From: Bdellovibrio sp. BCCA
GTDB taxonomy: Bacteria; Bdellovibrionota; Bdellovibrionia; Bdellovibrionales; Bdellovibrionaceae
Assembly (NCBI RefSeq): GCF_037996825.1
Contig: NZ_JBBNAC010000001.1
Location: 2,046,001-2,110,000 of the forward strand
DNA length: 64,000 nucleotides
Direction: 5' to 3'
Shown here: one piece after another, positions 8,300 through 17,077 of the stretch
How the letters are laid out: every line of letters starts with the position of its first letter
Numbering within the stretch: the stretch's first letter is position 1
Position numbers and translations under genes: made by a program
The notes under the pieces: model-generated
Told to the model about the DNA's origin: nothing
Database searches by the model: none
Seen by the model: only the letters and a program-made list of their open reading frames with translations

Positions 8300-8430
8300 A
8301 ATTTCGGATCCACGTCTATATATAAGAAAAAACGTGAGAAAGAGTCCTTTTCATTCGGCAAATTATGTTAATGCTCGAGTGGAGATTTATGTAGGAGGCC
8401 GAACGTTAGGACGTTCGCTGAGCTGATCAC

Positions 8431-8460
8431 AAAAAGCAAAAGCCCTCTTTCGAGGGCTTT
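8431..8460 (-). terminator. Intrinsic terminator of the small lipoprotein gene
   Basis: AAAGCCCTC / GAGGGCTTT is a perfect 9-base stem with a TTTC/GAAA tetraloop, followed on the minus strand by TTTGCTTTTTG. It sits 42 bases after the stop of the gene at 8502. Confidence 0.85.
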
Positions 8461-8501
8461 CGTTACTGAACTTAAGTTCGTTAGTCCTTTTCAGGATCTA
8501 A

Positions 8502-8723
8502 TTACTTAGTTTCGCCAGCAGGTGCTGCAGGAGCTGCTTCTGTAGTTGCAGGAGCTGCTTCAGTAGTAGCTGCAGGAGTACCTTCAGCTGGAGCTGCTTC
8601 AGTAGTAGTTGCAGGTGCAGTTTCAGTTGTAGCAGGTGCTTGCTCAGCAGGTTGGTTTTTAGAGCAAGTGAAACCAGTTGTGAAAGAAAGTGCTAGCAAA
8701 GCCGCGATAACGATAGCTTTCAT
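8502..8723 (-). CDS. Small Ala/Pro/Thr-rich putative lipoprotein
   Basis: 73 residues. A hydrophobic signal (MKAIVIAALLALSFTTGF) ends at Cys20, followed by SKNQPAEQ and then only Ala, Pro, Thr, Glu and Gly in imperfect repeats of the type EAAPATTEAAPA. The lipobox is weak because Thr precedes the Cys, so lipidation is likely but not certain. The tail should be an extended, disordered linker in the periplasm or on the surface. A longer frame begins at 8804, but the ATG at 8723 opens the signal peptide and has AAGGGAC upstream. The repeats are visible at DNA level as repeated gctgcttc-agtagt units. No function can be named. Confidence 0.72.
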   Translation of the reverse strand: MKAIVIAALLALSFTTGFTCSKNQPAEQAPATTETAPATTTEAAPAEGTPAATTEAAPATTEAAPAAPAGETK

Positions 8724-8837
8724 TGTTGTTGTCCCTTCATTTAATAAATTAATGCTTAACGCATTTTTTGTTTTCAAAACTCGACTAAGGACCAAGTTAC
8801 ACAAAATTGCGGCCTCTTGACAAACGAATTTTTAAAA

Positions 8838-9650
8838 TTATTTTTGGCAACGCGAACACCAGAAGGTATTTCGTCCGCCTAAAACTTTCGATTTCACCTG
8901 TTGCCCACAGGTCACACATTCTTCTCCGGCACGATCATAAACCCGAAAAGTCGTCTGAAAATATCCACTCTCCCCGGACGCTTGAGCGAAGTCACTGATC
9001 GACGAACCCCCATGCTCAATGGATCGAGTTAAAATTTTTTTAATCTCTTTTGCCAAGATGTCCGCTCGTTCCCGCGTCAACTTATATGAAGGTAATGTCG
9101 GCTTTATCCCGGCAGCAAAAAGCGCCTCACTCGCATAGATATTTCCAACACCCACCACAATCTTTTGATCCATGATGGCTATTTTTATAGCAACTTCTTT
9201 ACCACGCAGACTTTCCCAAAGCTCTTTGCCGGTGAATTGAGAACTTAAGGGTTCTGGCCCCAACGCCTTTAATTTCGGATGTTCCAGAGGATTTTGAACG
9301 AAGTCAAAATAACCAAAACGACGAGGATCTCGGTACGCCAAACGAAGTCCGCCAGAGAAATGCAGATAGATATGATCATGCAATCGCTCATCACCGGGAG
9401 GTGCGACCCGCCATGTCCCTGTCATCCCCAGATGAGAGAGCATCGCTCCTTTTTTTGTCCACAAGAGCAGGTACTTTGCCCGTCTTTCAACGGAAAGAAG
9501 TTTCTCTCCGACAAGCGTGCTGATTTTTTTGGCAGGAATCGGTTCGCGCAAATCAGGTCGCTTCAACTCTACTTTTTTAAGAGTCGGCTGATCTTTCAAA
9601 ATATCTTCAAGGCCGCGACGGACGACCTCTACCTCTGGCAACTCGGGCAT
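8838..9650 (-). CDS. mutM: Formamidopyrimidine-DNA glycosylase (MutM/Fpg)
   Basis: 270 residues, normal for the family. It removes oxidised purines such as 8-oxoguanine and cleaves the abasic site. Seen: the catalytic N-terminus MPELPEVE (Pro2 as nucleophile after Met removal, Glu3), a Lys in the GAMLSHLGMTG strand region, the H2TH helix region with VGVGNIYASEALF, and a C-terminal zinc finger CVTCGQ ... CSRC ending at the last residues. All key residues are present. It is divergent from the membrane-protein gene at 9714. Confidence 0.97.
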   Translation of the reverse strand: MPELPEVEVVRRGLEDILKDQPTLKKVELKRPDLREPIPAKKISTLVGEKLLSVERRAKYLLLWTKKGAMLSHLGMTGTWRVAPPGDERLHDHIYLHFSGGLRLAYRDPRRFGYFDFVQNPLEHPKLKALGPEPLSSQFTGKELWESLRGKEVAIKIAIMDQKIVVGVGNIYASEALFAAGIKPTLPSYKLTRERADILAKEIKKILTRSIEHGGSSISDFAQASGESGYFQTTFRVYDRAGEECVTCGQQVKSKVLGGRNTFWCSRCQK

Positions 9651-9713
9651 ATTTCACCTCTCTACGCACAGCGCAGGCTTGCATTTTATCAGGAGTTTCA
9701 CCAGGATGCTAGG

Positions 9714-10427
9714 ATGACTGAAAAGAACGCCCCTCAACAAGAAAACGGTCTCTTAAATCTGATTTTTAATATCGTTTTACCCGTTTTAATTTTAAATAAA
9801 TTAAGTAAATTTATCGGCCCTTTGGCGGCGTTGCTACTCGCGCTCGCATTTCCTTTGGGATATGGGGCTTACGATTTAGTGAAAAGAAAAAAAGCCAATG
9901 CGTTTTCAGCGTTGGGTCTACTGAATGTGCTTTTAACTGGAGGCTTGGCTCTTCTCGGCTTGCACGGTTTTTGGTTTGCAGTCAAAGAAGCGGCTTTCCC
10001 GACTCTTGTAGGTCTTTTTGTTTTTGGTTCTGCCTTCACGAAGCGTCCTTTTATTGAGACGCTCTTTTTAAATCCGTCCGTAATGAAAGTAGATCTTTTA
10101 GAGCAACGCTTGGCGGAACATGGAAAACAGGCGGAATTTCACGAGCACATGAGAAAAGCTACATTGTGGTTGTCTCTTTCATTCGTGTTTAGTGCGGTTT
10201 GCAATTTTGTTTTGGCGAGAAGAATCTTTATTAATATTGATACGACTCTTTCGCCGGAAGCTCAGTCCTTAGTGCTTAACGACCAAATCGCCACGATGAC
10301 GACTTGGTCAATGGCGATCATCATGGTTCCTTCTATTTTGTTTTTATTGGGAATCTTCTGGTACCTCATGCGAGGAATCAAACAATACGCCGGTCTTTCA
10401 ACGGAAGAACTTCTAAAGGAATCTTAG
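9714..10427 (+). CDS. VC0807-like integral membrane protein
   Basis: 237 residues with about six hydrophobic segments. The opening NLIFNIVLPVLILNKLSKFIG and the LALAFPLGYGAYDLVKRKKANAFSALGLLNVLLTGG block match the VC0807-type family of unknown function (also likened to septation protein A). The start at 9714 (AGGATGCTAGG-ATG) is preferred to an upstream frame that only mirrors mutM on the other strand. Its stop codon overlaps the stop of the convergent polyproline gene by 4 bases. Function is unknown. Confidence 0.75.
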   Translation: MTEKNAPQQENGLLNLIFNIVLPVLILNKLSKFIGPLAALLLALAFPLGYGAYDLVKRKKANAFSALGLLNVLLTGGLALLGLHGFWFAVKEAAFPTLVGLFVFGSAFTKRPFIETLFLNPSVMKVDLLEQRLAEHGKQAEFHEHMRKATLWLSLSFVFSAVCNFVLARRIFINIDTTLSPEAQSLVLNDQIATMTTWSMAIIMVPSILFLLGIFWYLMRGIKQYAGLSTEELLKES

Positions 10428-11185
10428 AAGTCTCCTCCGTCGTCTCCGAATGGTGGCGGCGGCGGTGGTGGAGGTGGGAAATCACTTCCTCCCCCGAATC
10501 CTCCAAAGTCATCGCCTCCAAATGGCGGTGGTGGTGGAGGCGGCGGCGGTGGTGGAACATCACCGAAATCGTCGGACATATTCGGGGCAGGCACGTAGCC
10601 ACCGTCTCCGAAATCATCAAATGTAGGTGGCGGCGGGAATGAAGAACCGGAACCTCCACCAAAAGAACTTCCTCCTGATGAAGACCCAGTGCTTCCCGGC
10701 AATTTTCCGTATTTGGGTTGCGCCCCAAAAAGAGCGCGTTTGCGGTATTCGTAACGAGGTCTTAGCTCTTCAAGTCCGAGCTCTTGTTCTTCTGTTGGCA
10801 GGTGCTCAGCAAGACGATTGATCTTTTCGTCTTTGTTTTTTCTCTCGGCGTACGCTTTGCGTTCAGCCTCTTGAGCCTCTTCGTACTTCTTTTTGTCGGC
10901 CGCGTCAGCTTTTGCTTCAGGGCCTTCTTCGCTCATGGATTCTCTCTTCTTATCTTTTTTATAACCTTCCAAGTCGCGATTTTTTTGATTCTCCCACTGC
11001 TCTTCTTCTTCGAGATAGGCTCTCTCCCCTTTGGCGCGGGCTTCTTCAAACTGATTTTGATTTTTTTGATGCTGAGCAAAACCAGAAAGACGGTTCATTT
11101 CCGAGTTCTGCGCATGCGCTGGCGAACTCAGAAGAGTGAAAAAAAGAGCGGCGTAAGTGGCTTGCAAATACCGTGAAAGAATCAT
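10424..11185 (-). CDS. Exported coiled-coil protein with polyproline/glycine tail
   Basis: 253 residues. Signal peptide (MILSRYLQATYAALFFTLLSSPAHA), then about 120 residues of highly charged, Glu/Lys/Arg-rich predicted coiled coil, then a basic RPRYEYRKRA segment. The low-complexity C-terminus alternates Ser/Gly runs, acidic DDFGD motifs and two proline runs (11 and 9 residues). The repeats give strong GGTGGC-type strand bias in the DNA at 10440-10560. No enzymatic domain is visible. The layout suggests a rod with a flexible proline-rich wall-spanning or binding tail; this is inference. Ends overlapping the gene on its left by 4 bases. Confidence 0.75.
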   Translation of the reverse strand: MILSRYLQATYAALFFTLLSSPAHAQNSEMNRLSGFAQHQKNQNQFEEARAKGERAYLEEEEQWENQKNRDLEGYKKDKKRESMSEEGPEAKADAADKKKYEEAQEAERKAYAERKNKDEKINRLAEHLPTEEQELGLEELRPRYEYRKRALFGAQPKYGKLPGSTGSSSGGSSFGGGSGSSFPPPPTFDDFGDGGYVPAPNMSDDFGDVPPPPPPPPPPPFGGDDFGGFGGGSDFPPPPPPPPPFGDDGGDF

Positions 11186-11292
11186 TCTGGCCCCAGTCTA
11201 CCAATGCTTTCGCTTTTTTTTGAGCAAACAAAAAAGATGCTCGACCTTTGGCTAATTCCTGAATAACTTAAACCCCTGTTTTAAGGAGCACT

Positions 11293-12312
11293 ATGGACGC
11301 CTTGCAAAGCATCGGGATATTCGCAGCACAAACGTTTCTAATTCTCTTCGCCATTTTGGCGGTGATTATCACTATTGCAATGTTGGCCTCCAGAGCTGGC
11401 GACAAGAGTGAACTTCAAATCGAACTTTTGCACAAAAAATACAAACGCTTCCGCAATCTTCTTAAATCACAAACTTTGACAAAGAATGAGCGCAAAGATC
11501 TTAAGAAAAAACTAAAAGAAGAACGCAAAGCTCAAGACAAAGAGTCGCGTGATCACGAAAAGAAAATCTTCCTGGTGGATTTCGAGGGCGATATCAAAGC
11601 GTCTGCTGTTGAAAACCTGCGTGAAGAGATCACGGCTATTCTGACAACGGCGACACCGCACGATGAAGTTGTCGTCCGTGTAGAAAGCCCGGGCGGCATG
11701 GTTCATGGTTATGGCCTTGCAGCCTCACAACTTTTGCGTGTTCGTGAAAAAGGCATTCCTCTCACTGTGTGCGTAGATAAGGTCGCTGCCAGCGGTGGTT
11801 ACTTGATGTCTGTGACTGCGAACAAAATTCTCAGTGCTCCTTTTGCGATCGTGGGATCTATCGGTGTCGTGGCGCAAGTTCCGAACGTGCACCGTGCGCT
11901 GAAAAAATTCGACGTCGATTACAAAGAGTACACAGCTGGCGAATACAAACGCACAGTGAGCTTGCTTGGCGAGATCACACCTAAAGGCGAAGAAAAATTT
12001 AAAGAACAACTTGAGGATACTCACGTTCTCTTTAAGAATTTCGTTCATAAATTCCGTCCCAATATGAATCTGGCGGAAGTGGCGACGGGCGAATACTGGT
12101 ACGGAGAACAAGCTCTCGGCAAAGGTTTGGTTGATGAAATCCGCACGAGCGATGATTACCTTTTAGGACTTTCAGAAAAGCACCAAATAGTTAAAGTAAA
12201 ATACGAACATCATGAAAGTTTAAGTGATAAACTCACAGGAATTATCGGAAAGGCTTTTAAAAAAGGAAGCCTTTCCATTATAGAAGAACTTGAAACGCGA
12301 CGTTTTCTTTAA
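11293..12312 (+). CDS. sohB: SohB-like S49 inner-membrane peptidase
   Basis: 339 residues. N-terminal membrane segment (about 8-30), a charged coiled-coil linker (about 40-90), then the S49 (protease IV/SppA) domain. The serine nucleophile is Ser167 in KVAASGGYL and the general-base lysine is Lys219 in GEYKRT, so the Ser-Lys dyad is intact. ESPGGMVHGYG precedes them. S49 proteases degrade signal peptides and membrane protein fragments on the periplasmic side. The gene ends 12 bases before oppD, so peptide production and peptide import genes appear to be co-transcribed. Confidence 0.92.
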   Translation: MDALQSIGIFAAQTFLILFAILAVIITIAMLASRAGDKSELQIELLHKKYKRFRNLLKSQTLTKNERKDLKKKLKEERKAQDKESRDHEKKIFLVDFEGDIKASAVENLREEITAILTTATPHDEVVVRVESPGGMVHGYGLAASQLLRVREKGIPLTVCVDKVAASGGYLMSVTANKILSAPFAIVGSIGVVAQVPNVHRALKKFDVDYKEYTAGEYKRTVSLLGEITPKGEEKFKEQLEDTHVLFKNFVHKFRPNMNLAEVATGEYWYGEQALGKGLVDEIRTSDDYLLGLSEKHQIVKVKYEHHESLSDKLTGIIGKAFKKGSLSIIEELETRRFL

Positions 12313-12324
12313 TAAGGACGTAGA

Positions 12325-13290
12325 GTGCAAACACCAGTACTTGAAGTAAAAAATCTTGAGACGACATTTCAAACCAATGCGGGCCCTGTGCGCGCTGTGA
12401 ACAATGTCAGTTATAAAATTGATCGCGGTCAGACTTTAGGAATCGTGGGCGAATCTGGATGCGGCAAGTCAGTGACGTCGTATTCCTTGATGCGCCTCAT
12501 CGAAAAACCGGGGAAGATCTCCAACGGTCAGGTTCTTTTAAACGGTCGCGATCTTTTAAAGATTTCTGAAAATGACATGGAAGAAGTTCGCGGCGGTGAA
12601 ATGGCGATGATCTTCCAAGAGCCTATGACAGCTCTTAATCCTGTTTTGACCATCGGCTATCAGATGGATGAACAGATCATGAAGCATAAAAAATGCTCTC
12701 CGAAAGAATCTCGCGAACGCGCTATTGAAATGCTTCGCCTGGTGGGCATCCCTTCTCCTGAAGAACGCTACGAGTCCTACCCTCACCAACTTTCCGGCGG
12801 TATGAGACAAAGAGCGATGATCGCGATGGCTCTTTCTTGCGATCCGACTTTTTTGATCGCGGATGAGCCAACGACAGCTTTAGATGTCACAATCCAAGCG
12901 CAGATTTTGGAACTTATCCAAAACCTTCAAGAAAAATTCAATATGACAGTGCAATTCATCACGCATGATCTGGGAGTTATCTCTGAGATCTCTGACAAAG
13001 TGATGGTGATGTACGGCGGCCAAACTTGCGAACAAGCCGACACACAAGAGTTGTTCTTAAATCCCCGTCACCCTTACACGGCGGCGTTGATTTCTTCTCG
13101 TCCTAAATTTGGTGAGCGTGTAAAACGTCTGACAACTATTGAAGGCAGTGTTCCGGCTCCTTTTGAACTTCCAAAAGGTTGTCCGTTTGTAAACCGATGC
13201 ACTCGCGCGAAAGCGGATTGCACTCATCACAAACCGCCTTTGAATGAAATCAAACCAGGTCACACTGTGGCTTGCTTCAATCCGCTTTAA
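12325..13290 (+). CDS. oppD: Oligopeptide/dipeptide ABC transporter ATPase D
   Basis: 321 residues. Complete ABC ATPase: Walker A GESGCGKS near 45, Q-loop [11 protein letters not shown], signature LSGGMRQR, Walker [13 protein letters not shown] and H-loop ITHDLG. The C-terminus has the OppD/DppD-type oligopeptide extension with Cys residues (CPFVNRC, ADC, ACF) that may bind an Fe-S cluster. Works in the cytoplasm with OppF to drive peptide uptake. Start is GTG with AAGGACG upstream, 12 bases after sohB. Confidence 0.93.
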   Translation: MQTPVLEVKNLETTFQTNAGPVRAVNNVSYKIDRGQTLGIVGESGCGKSVTSYSLMRLIEKPGKISNGQVLLNGRDLLKISENDMEEVRGGEMAMIFQEPMTALNPVLTIGYQMDEQIMKHKKCSPKESRERAIEMLRLVGIPSPEERYESYPHQLSGGMRQRAMIAMALSCDPTFLIADEPTTALDVTIQAQILELIQNLQEKFNMTVQFITHDLGVISEISDKVMVMYGGQTCEQADTQELFLNPRHPYTAALISSRPKFGERVKRLTTIEGSVPAPFELPKGCPFVNRCTRAKADCTHHKPPLNEIKPGHTVACFNPL

Positions 13291-13307
13291 GCACTGGGGA
13301 AAATCAA

Positions 13308-14330
13308 ATGAGTGAAATCATTCTTGAAGCAAAAAATGTAAAAAAGCACTTCCCCATTCGCAAAGGTCTTCTTCTTCGCGAAGTGGCCAGCGTGAAAGCT
13401 GTTGATGACGTTTCTTTAGTTGTGCGCAAAGGAGAAACTCTGGGCCTCGTCGGAGAATCCGGTTGTGGTAAATCCACCTTGGGTCGCACGCTGATTCGCC
13501 TTTACGAACCGACTGCGGGAGCCATCGACTTTGACGGCCAAGATTTCTTGAGTCTTAAAGGTGAAGCTCTTCGCAAGAAGCGTAAAAACATGCAGATGAT
13601 TTTCCAAGACCCGTATGCGTCTTTGGATCCCCGCATGACTGTCGGCCAAATCATTCGTCAGCCGATGGACATTCACGGCGTTGGCAGTGTTGCTGAACGC
13701 AATCAACGTGTTTTGGAATTGATTGAACTTGTGGGTTTAAGAAAAGCGCACGTGAATCGCTACCCGCATGAATTTTCCGGCGGTCAACGCCAGCGTATCA
13801 GCATTGCGCGCGCGATTGCTCTGAATCCTGAATTGATTATTTGTGACGAGCCCGTCAGTGCTTTGGACGTTTCCATCCAAGCGCAGATTTTGAATCTTCT
13901 TAAAGATCTTCAAGAAAAATTAAAACTGACTTATGTCTTTATCTCCCATGATCTTTCTGTGATTGAACACACGTGCGATCGTATCGCCGTCATGTATCTT
14001 GGAAAAATCGTGGAGATCGCAGAGCGCGATGAGCTTTTCAGAAATCCGCAACATCCTTATACGCAGGCACTCATCGGAGCGATTCCACGTGTGGGTCAGG
14101 GTAAGAAAAAGATGAAAAAATCTTTGAGTGGCGAAGTGCCAAGCCCTATCAACCCGCCATCGGGTTGTGCTTTCCATCCGCGCTGCCCGCATAAGATGGA
14201 CATCTGTGCGTCTCAGACTCCGACATTGGACGGAACTGGCGCGCATAAAAAAGCGTGCTGGCTCGCCGCGGACGCGGGCAGTGCCGCAGCGCTAAGCGCG
14301 AAGGCTGAAGCAGCTACAAATAACGAATAA
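13308..14330 (+). CDS. oppF: Oligopeptide/dipeptide ABC transporter ATPase F
   Basis: 340 residues. Second ATPase of the importer: Walker [28 protein letters not shown], signature [14 protein letters not shown], Walker [14 protein letters not shown]-loop ISHDLS and a C-terminal oligo_HPY region with [17 protein letters not shown] frame opening at 13272 overlaps oppD, but the ATG at 13308 with GGGGAAAATCAA before it starts right at the expected family N-terminus. The C-terminal tail is Ala-rich. Can pair with OppD or in principle act as a homodimer. Confidence 0.93.
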   Translation: MSEIILEAKNVKKHFPIRKGLLLREVASVKAVDDVSLVVRKGETLGLVGESGCGKSTLGRTLIRLYEPTAGAIDFDGQDFLSLKGEALRKKRKNMQMIFQDPYASLDPRMTVGQIIRQPMDIHGVGSVAERNQRVLELIELVGLRKAHVNRYPHEFSGGQRQRISIARAIALNPELIICDEPVSALDVSIQAQILNLLKDLQEKLKLTYVFISHDLSVIEHTCDRIAVMYLGKIVEIAERDELFRNPQHPYTQALIGAIPRVGQGKKKMKKSLSGEVPSPINPPSGCAFHPRCPHKMDICASQTPTLDGTGAHKKACWLAADAGSAAALSAKAEAATNNE

Positions 14331-14360
14331 AGAAACTTAATTACTCAACAAGGAGAACGT

Positions 14361-16052
14361 ATGTTGAATAAGTTTGCGAAAGGACTCATGTTGGTGACAG
14401 GTTTGGGTTTTGCGACTCAAGCGATCGCTGCGCCGACAAATGCCGAACTTAAAATCGGTATCTCTCAAGAATTTGAAACTATGAACCCTCTTATCATGAC
14501 GATGTCAGCTTCGGCTTACATGTATCGTCTGGTAGGCCGTTCACTTGTGAACCTGACTCCAGAAGGTAAATGGGTGGCTCAATTGGCTAAAGAAATTCCT
14601 TCTTTGGACAAGGGCACGGCTAAAATCGTTGAAGATGGCGGCAAAAAGAAGATCGTTGCGACTTGGGAAATTCTTGAGAACGCAAAATGGGGTGACGGAA
14701 AACCTGTTATCTGCCAGGACTTCATCACAGCTCACGATATCGCGATCAGCCCGACTGTGAGCGTGGGTGAAAAAGAACAGTGGACTCAAGTCGAAAAAAT
14801 TGAAATCGACGCGAAAAATCCAAAGAAATGTACTTTCAAATACGACAAAGCAAAATGGGACTTCTACCAACTTGCTCAGTTCTTCCCTATTCCAACTCAC
14901 TTGGAAAAACCTGTTTTCGATAAATACGGAAAACAAAAAGAGGGCTACGAAAAGAACTCTAACTACGTTCGCAATCCAACCAATCCTGGATTGTACAACG
15001 GTCCTTACGTGATCTCTGAAGTGAAATTGGGATCTCACGTGGCGTTTGCTCCAAATGCAAACTTCTACGGTAAGCAACCGAACATCAAAAAAATCATCGT
15101 AAAGTTGATTCCTAATACAGGAACTTTGGAAGCGAACCTGCGCTCTGGAACAATCGATATGATTTCTGTTCTAGGTCTTGATTTCGACCAGGCTTTGGCT
15201 TTCGATAAAAAAACAAAATCTGAAAATCTTCCTTACGATGTTCACTTTGTTCCGTCTGTAACTTATGAACACATCGATCTTAAGTTGGACAACCCGATCT
15301 TAAAAGACGTTCGCGTTCGTAAAGCTCTTCTTTACAGCATCAACCGTGATGACCTTGTCAAAGCGCTTTTTGAAGGCAAACAACAAGTCGCAATTCACAA
15401 TGTATCTCCAAAAGATCCTTGGTACACAGCAGATCCTAAAATCGTGACTTTGTACCGTTACTCTAAGCGTGAAGCGGGCAAACTTTTGGATGAAGCTGGC
15501 TGGAAAATGGGAGCTGATGGTTACCGTTCTAAGGATGGTAAACGTCTTTCTTTGACGTTCCAAACAACAGCGGGCAACAAAACTCGTGAGCTTGTGCAAG
15601 TTTATTTGCAAAACCAATGGAAACAAGCCGGTATCGAAGTTCTTGTGAAGAACGAACCTGCCCGCGTTTTCTTTGGCGAGACAATGACAAAACGTAAGTT
15701 CGAAGGTCTTTCATTGTTTGCATGGGTTTCTTCTCCTGAAAACAGCCCACGCTCAACAGTGTCTTCTAAGGCGATTCCAAATTCTTCAAATGGTTGGTCT
15801 GGACAGAACTTCCATGGTTGGAACAATGCTCAAGTAGATAAAAACTTGGATGCTTTGGATCTAGAATTCAACGCGAAAAAACGCGCGGACTTGGTTCACG
15901 ACATCTTGAAAGCTTACACGAACGACGTTCCTGTATTGCCGCTTTACTACCGCTCTGACATTTCTGTGACTCCAAAGAATTTGAAGAACTACAAAATGTC
16001 TGGCCACCAGTTCTACGAAACAAACAACGTAGAAGACTGGGTTTTGAACTAA
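14361..16052 (+). CDS. oppA: Periplasmic peptide-binding protein (SBP family 5)
   Basis: 563 residues with a Sec signal peptide cleaved after AIAA. The rest is a family 5 extracellular solute-binding protein: SQEFETMNPLIMTMSAS at the N-terminus, AKWGDGKPVICQDFITAHDIA (the SVKR-like signature zone), YKNGPYVISE-type segment and a C-terminal domain with LYYRSDISVTPKNLKNY. It captures oligopeptides in the periplasm and hands them to OppBC. Length fits (E. coli OppA 543). No lipobox, so it should be soluble. Preceded by AAGGAGAACGT. Confidence 0.92.
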   Translation: MLNKFAKGLMLVTGLGFATQAIAAPTNAELKIGISQEFETMNPLIMTMSASAYMYRLVGRSLVNLTPEGKWVAQLAKEIPSLDKGTAKIVEDGGKKKIVATWEILENAKWGDGKPVICQDFITAHDIAISPTVSVGEKEQWTQVEKIEIDAKNPKKCTFKYDKAKWDFYQLAQFFPIPTHLEKPVFDKYGKQKEGYEKNSNYVRNPTNPGLYNGPYVISEVKLGSHVAFAPNANFYGKQPNIKKIIVKLIPNTGTLEANLRSGTIDMISVLGLDFDQALAFDKKTKSENLPYDVHFVPSVTYEHIDLKLDNPILKDVRVRKALLYSINRDDLVKALFEGKQQVAIHNVSPKDPWYTADPKIVTLYRYSKREAGKLLDEAGWKMGADGYRSKDGKRLSLTFQTTAGNKTRELVQVYLQNQWKQAGIEVLVKNEPARVFFGETMTKRKFEGLSLFAWVSSPENSPRSTVSSKAIPNSSNGWSGQNFHGWNNAQVDKNLDALDLEFNAKKRADLVHDILKAYTNDVPVLPLYYRSDISVTPKNLKNYKMSGHQFYETNNVEDWVLN

Positions 16053-16064
16053 CGATTTTTGCAT

Positions 16065-16084
16065 GGCGGGTTTAAACTCCCGCC
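16065..16084 (+). promoter_or_regulatory. Hairpin between oppA and oppB
   Basis: GGCGGG / CCCGCC with an 8-base loop, 12 bases after the oppA stop and without a T-run. The oppB ribosome site (GGAGGAACC) follows immediately. Such hairpins after binding-protein genes often stabilise the upstream mRNA so that more binding protein than permease is made; here that is inferred. Confidence 0.55.
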
Positions 16085-16096
16085 GGAGGAACCTTC

Positions 16097-17068
16097 ATGA
16101 CTACATTTATCACTCGCCGCATTTTGCAAACACTCGCTGTGATAGTGATCCTATCTTACGTGTGTTTCTATTTGATGAGCTTAATGCCAGGTGACCCTGT
16201 AGACATGATGGTCGCTTCAAATCCGAAGATCACAGCAGAAGACGTGGCTCGTTTGAAGTCTTTGTACGGACTGGATCAACCGGTCTATAAAAGATACTTC
16301 AACTGGGTCACTTCGATCGGCCAAGGTGATCTTGGTTACAGCCGTACTTACCGAGTGCCCGTGCAAGAACTCATGGGCCCTCGTTTGTGGAACACGTTCC
16401 TTCTTTCATTTATCTCTTTGGGACTTTCCATTCTGCTTGCCATTCCACTCGGAATCATCTCGGCTCTTAAACCGGGAAGCCGCATGGATTATTTTATGAA
16501 CCTGTTCTCGTTTGCGGGGATTTCGATTCCTTCTTTCTGGCTTGCGATCGTTTTGATTATTATCTTCGCCGTTAAAATTCCGATTCTTCCTGCGGGAGGA
16601 ACACAAACTATCGGAGGCGAACCGATGGGATTCTGGGCTGACATGATGGATCGTTCGATCTATTTGGTTTTGCCTGTTTTAAGTCTTTCTATTCAGCAAA
16701 TCGGACGTTTTTCTCGTTTCACTCGCTCGGCGATGCTCGAAGCTATGCGCAATGATTTCATTCGCACGGCGCGCGCCAAAGGCCTTTCTCGCAGCGTGGT
16801 GATTTGGAAACACGGTTTCCGCAATGCTTTAATTCCACTTATTACGATCTTAGCGTTAAGCTTCTCGGGTCTTTTTTCGGGAGCCATCCTGACTGAAACC
16901 GTATTCGCTTACCAGGGTGTCGGTAAACTTGTTTATGACTCTATCATCGGGAACGACTACAACGTCGCGATGATTTCTTTTGTTATCTCTGTCAGCATGG
17001 TTCTTTTAATGAATCTTGTTGCCGATATCGCGTATGGATTTGCTGATCCACGCATTTCTTATCAATAG
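16097..17068 (+). CDS. oppB: Oligopeptide ABC transporter permease B
   Basis: 323 residues, six hydrophobic segments, typical DppB/OppB opening (FITRRILQTLAVIVILSYVCFYLM, then SLMPGDPVDMM). The EAA loop that contacts the ATPases is visible as RTARAKGLSRSVVIWKHGFRNALIPL. Forms the inner-membrane channel with OppC. Length is standard (306-335). Start supported by GGAGGAACCTTC. Confidence 0.94.
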   Translation: MTTFITRRILQTLAVIVILSYVCFYLMSLMPGDPVDMMVASNPKITAEDVARLKSLYGLDQPVYKRYFNWVTSIGQGDLGYSRTYRVPVQELMGPRLWNTFLLSFISLGLSILLAIPLGIISALKPGSRMDYFMNLFSFAGISIPSFWLAIVLIIIFAVKIPILPAGGTQTIGGEPMGFWADMMDRSIYLVLPVLSLSIQQIGRFSRFTRSAMLEAMRNDFIRTARAKGLSRSVVIWKHGFRNALIPLITILALSFSGLFSGAILTETVFAYQGVGKLVYDSIIGNDYNVAMISFVISVSMVLLMNLVADIAYGFADPRISYQ

Positions 17069-17077
17069 AGGGTGCGT

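Noticed and set aside
8400-8417. CGAACGT-TAGG-ACGTTCG hairpin
   Set aside because: A clean 7-base stem but no T-run, no second copy and no adjacent gene start, so no role could be supported.
10784-11176. Plus-strand frame of 130 codons with apparent membrane character
   Set aside because: Mirror of the Glu/Lys coiled-coil coding region; the Phe/Leu richness comes from reading GAA/AAG codons in reverse.
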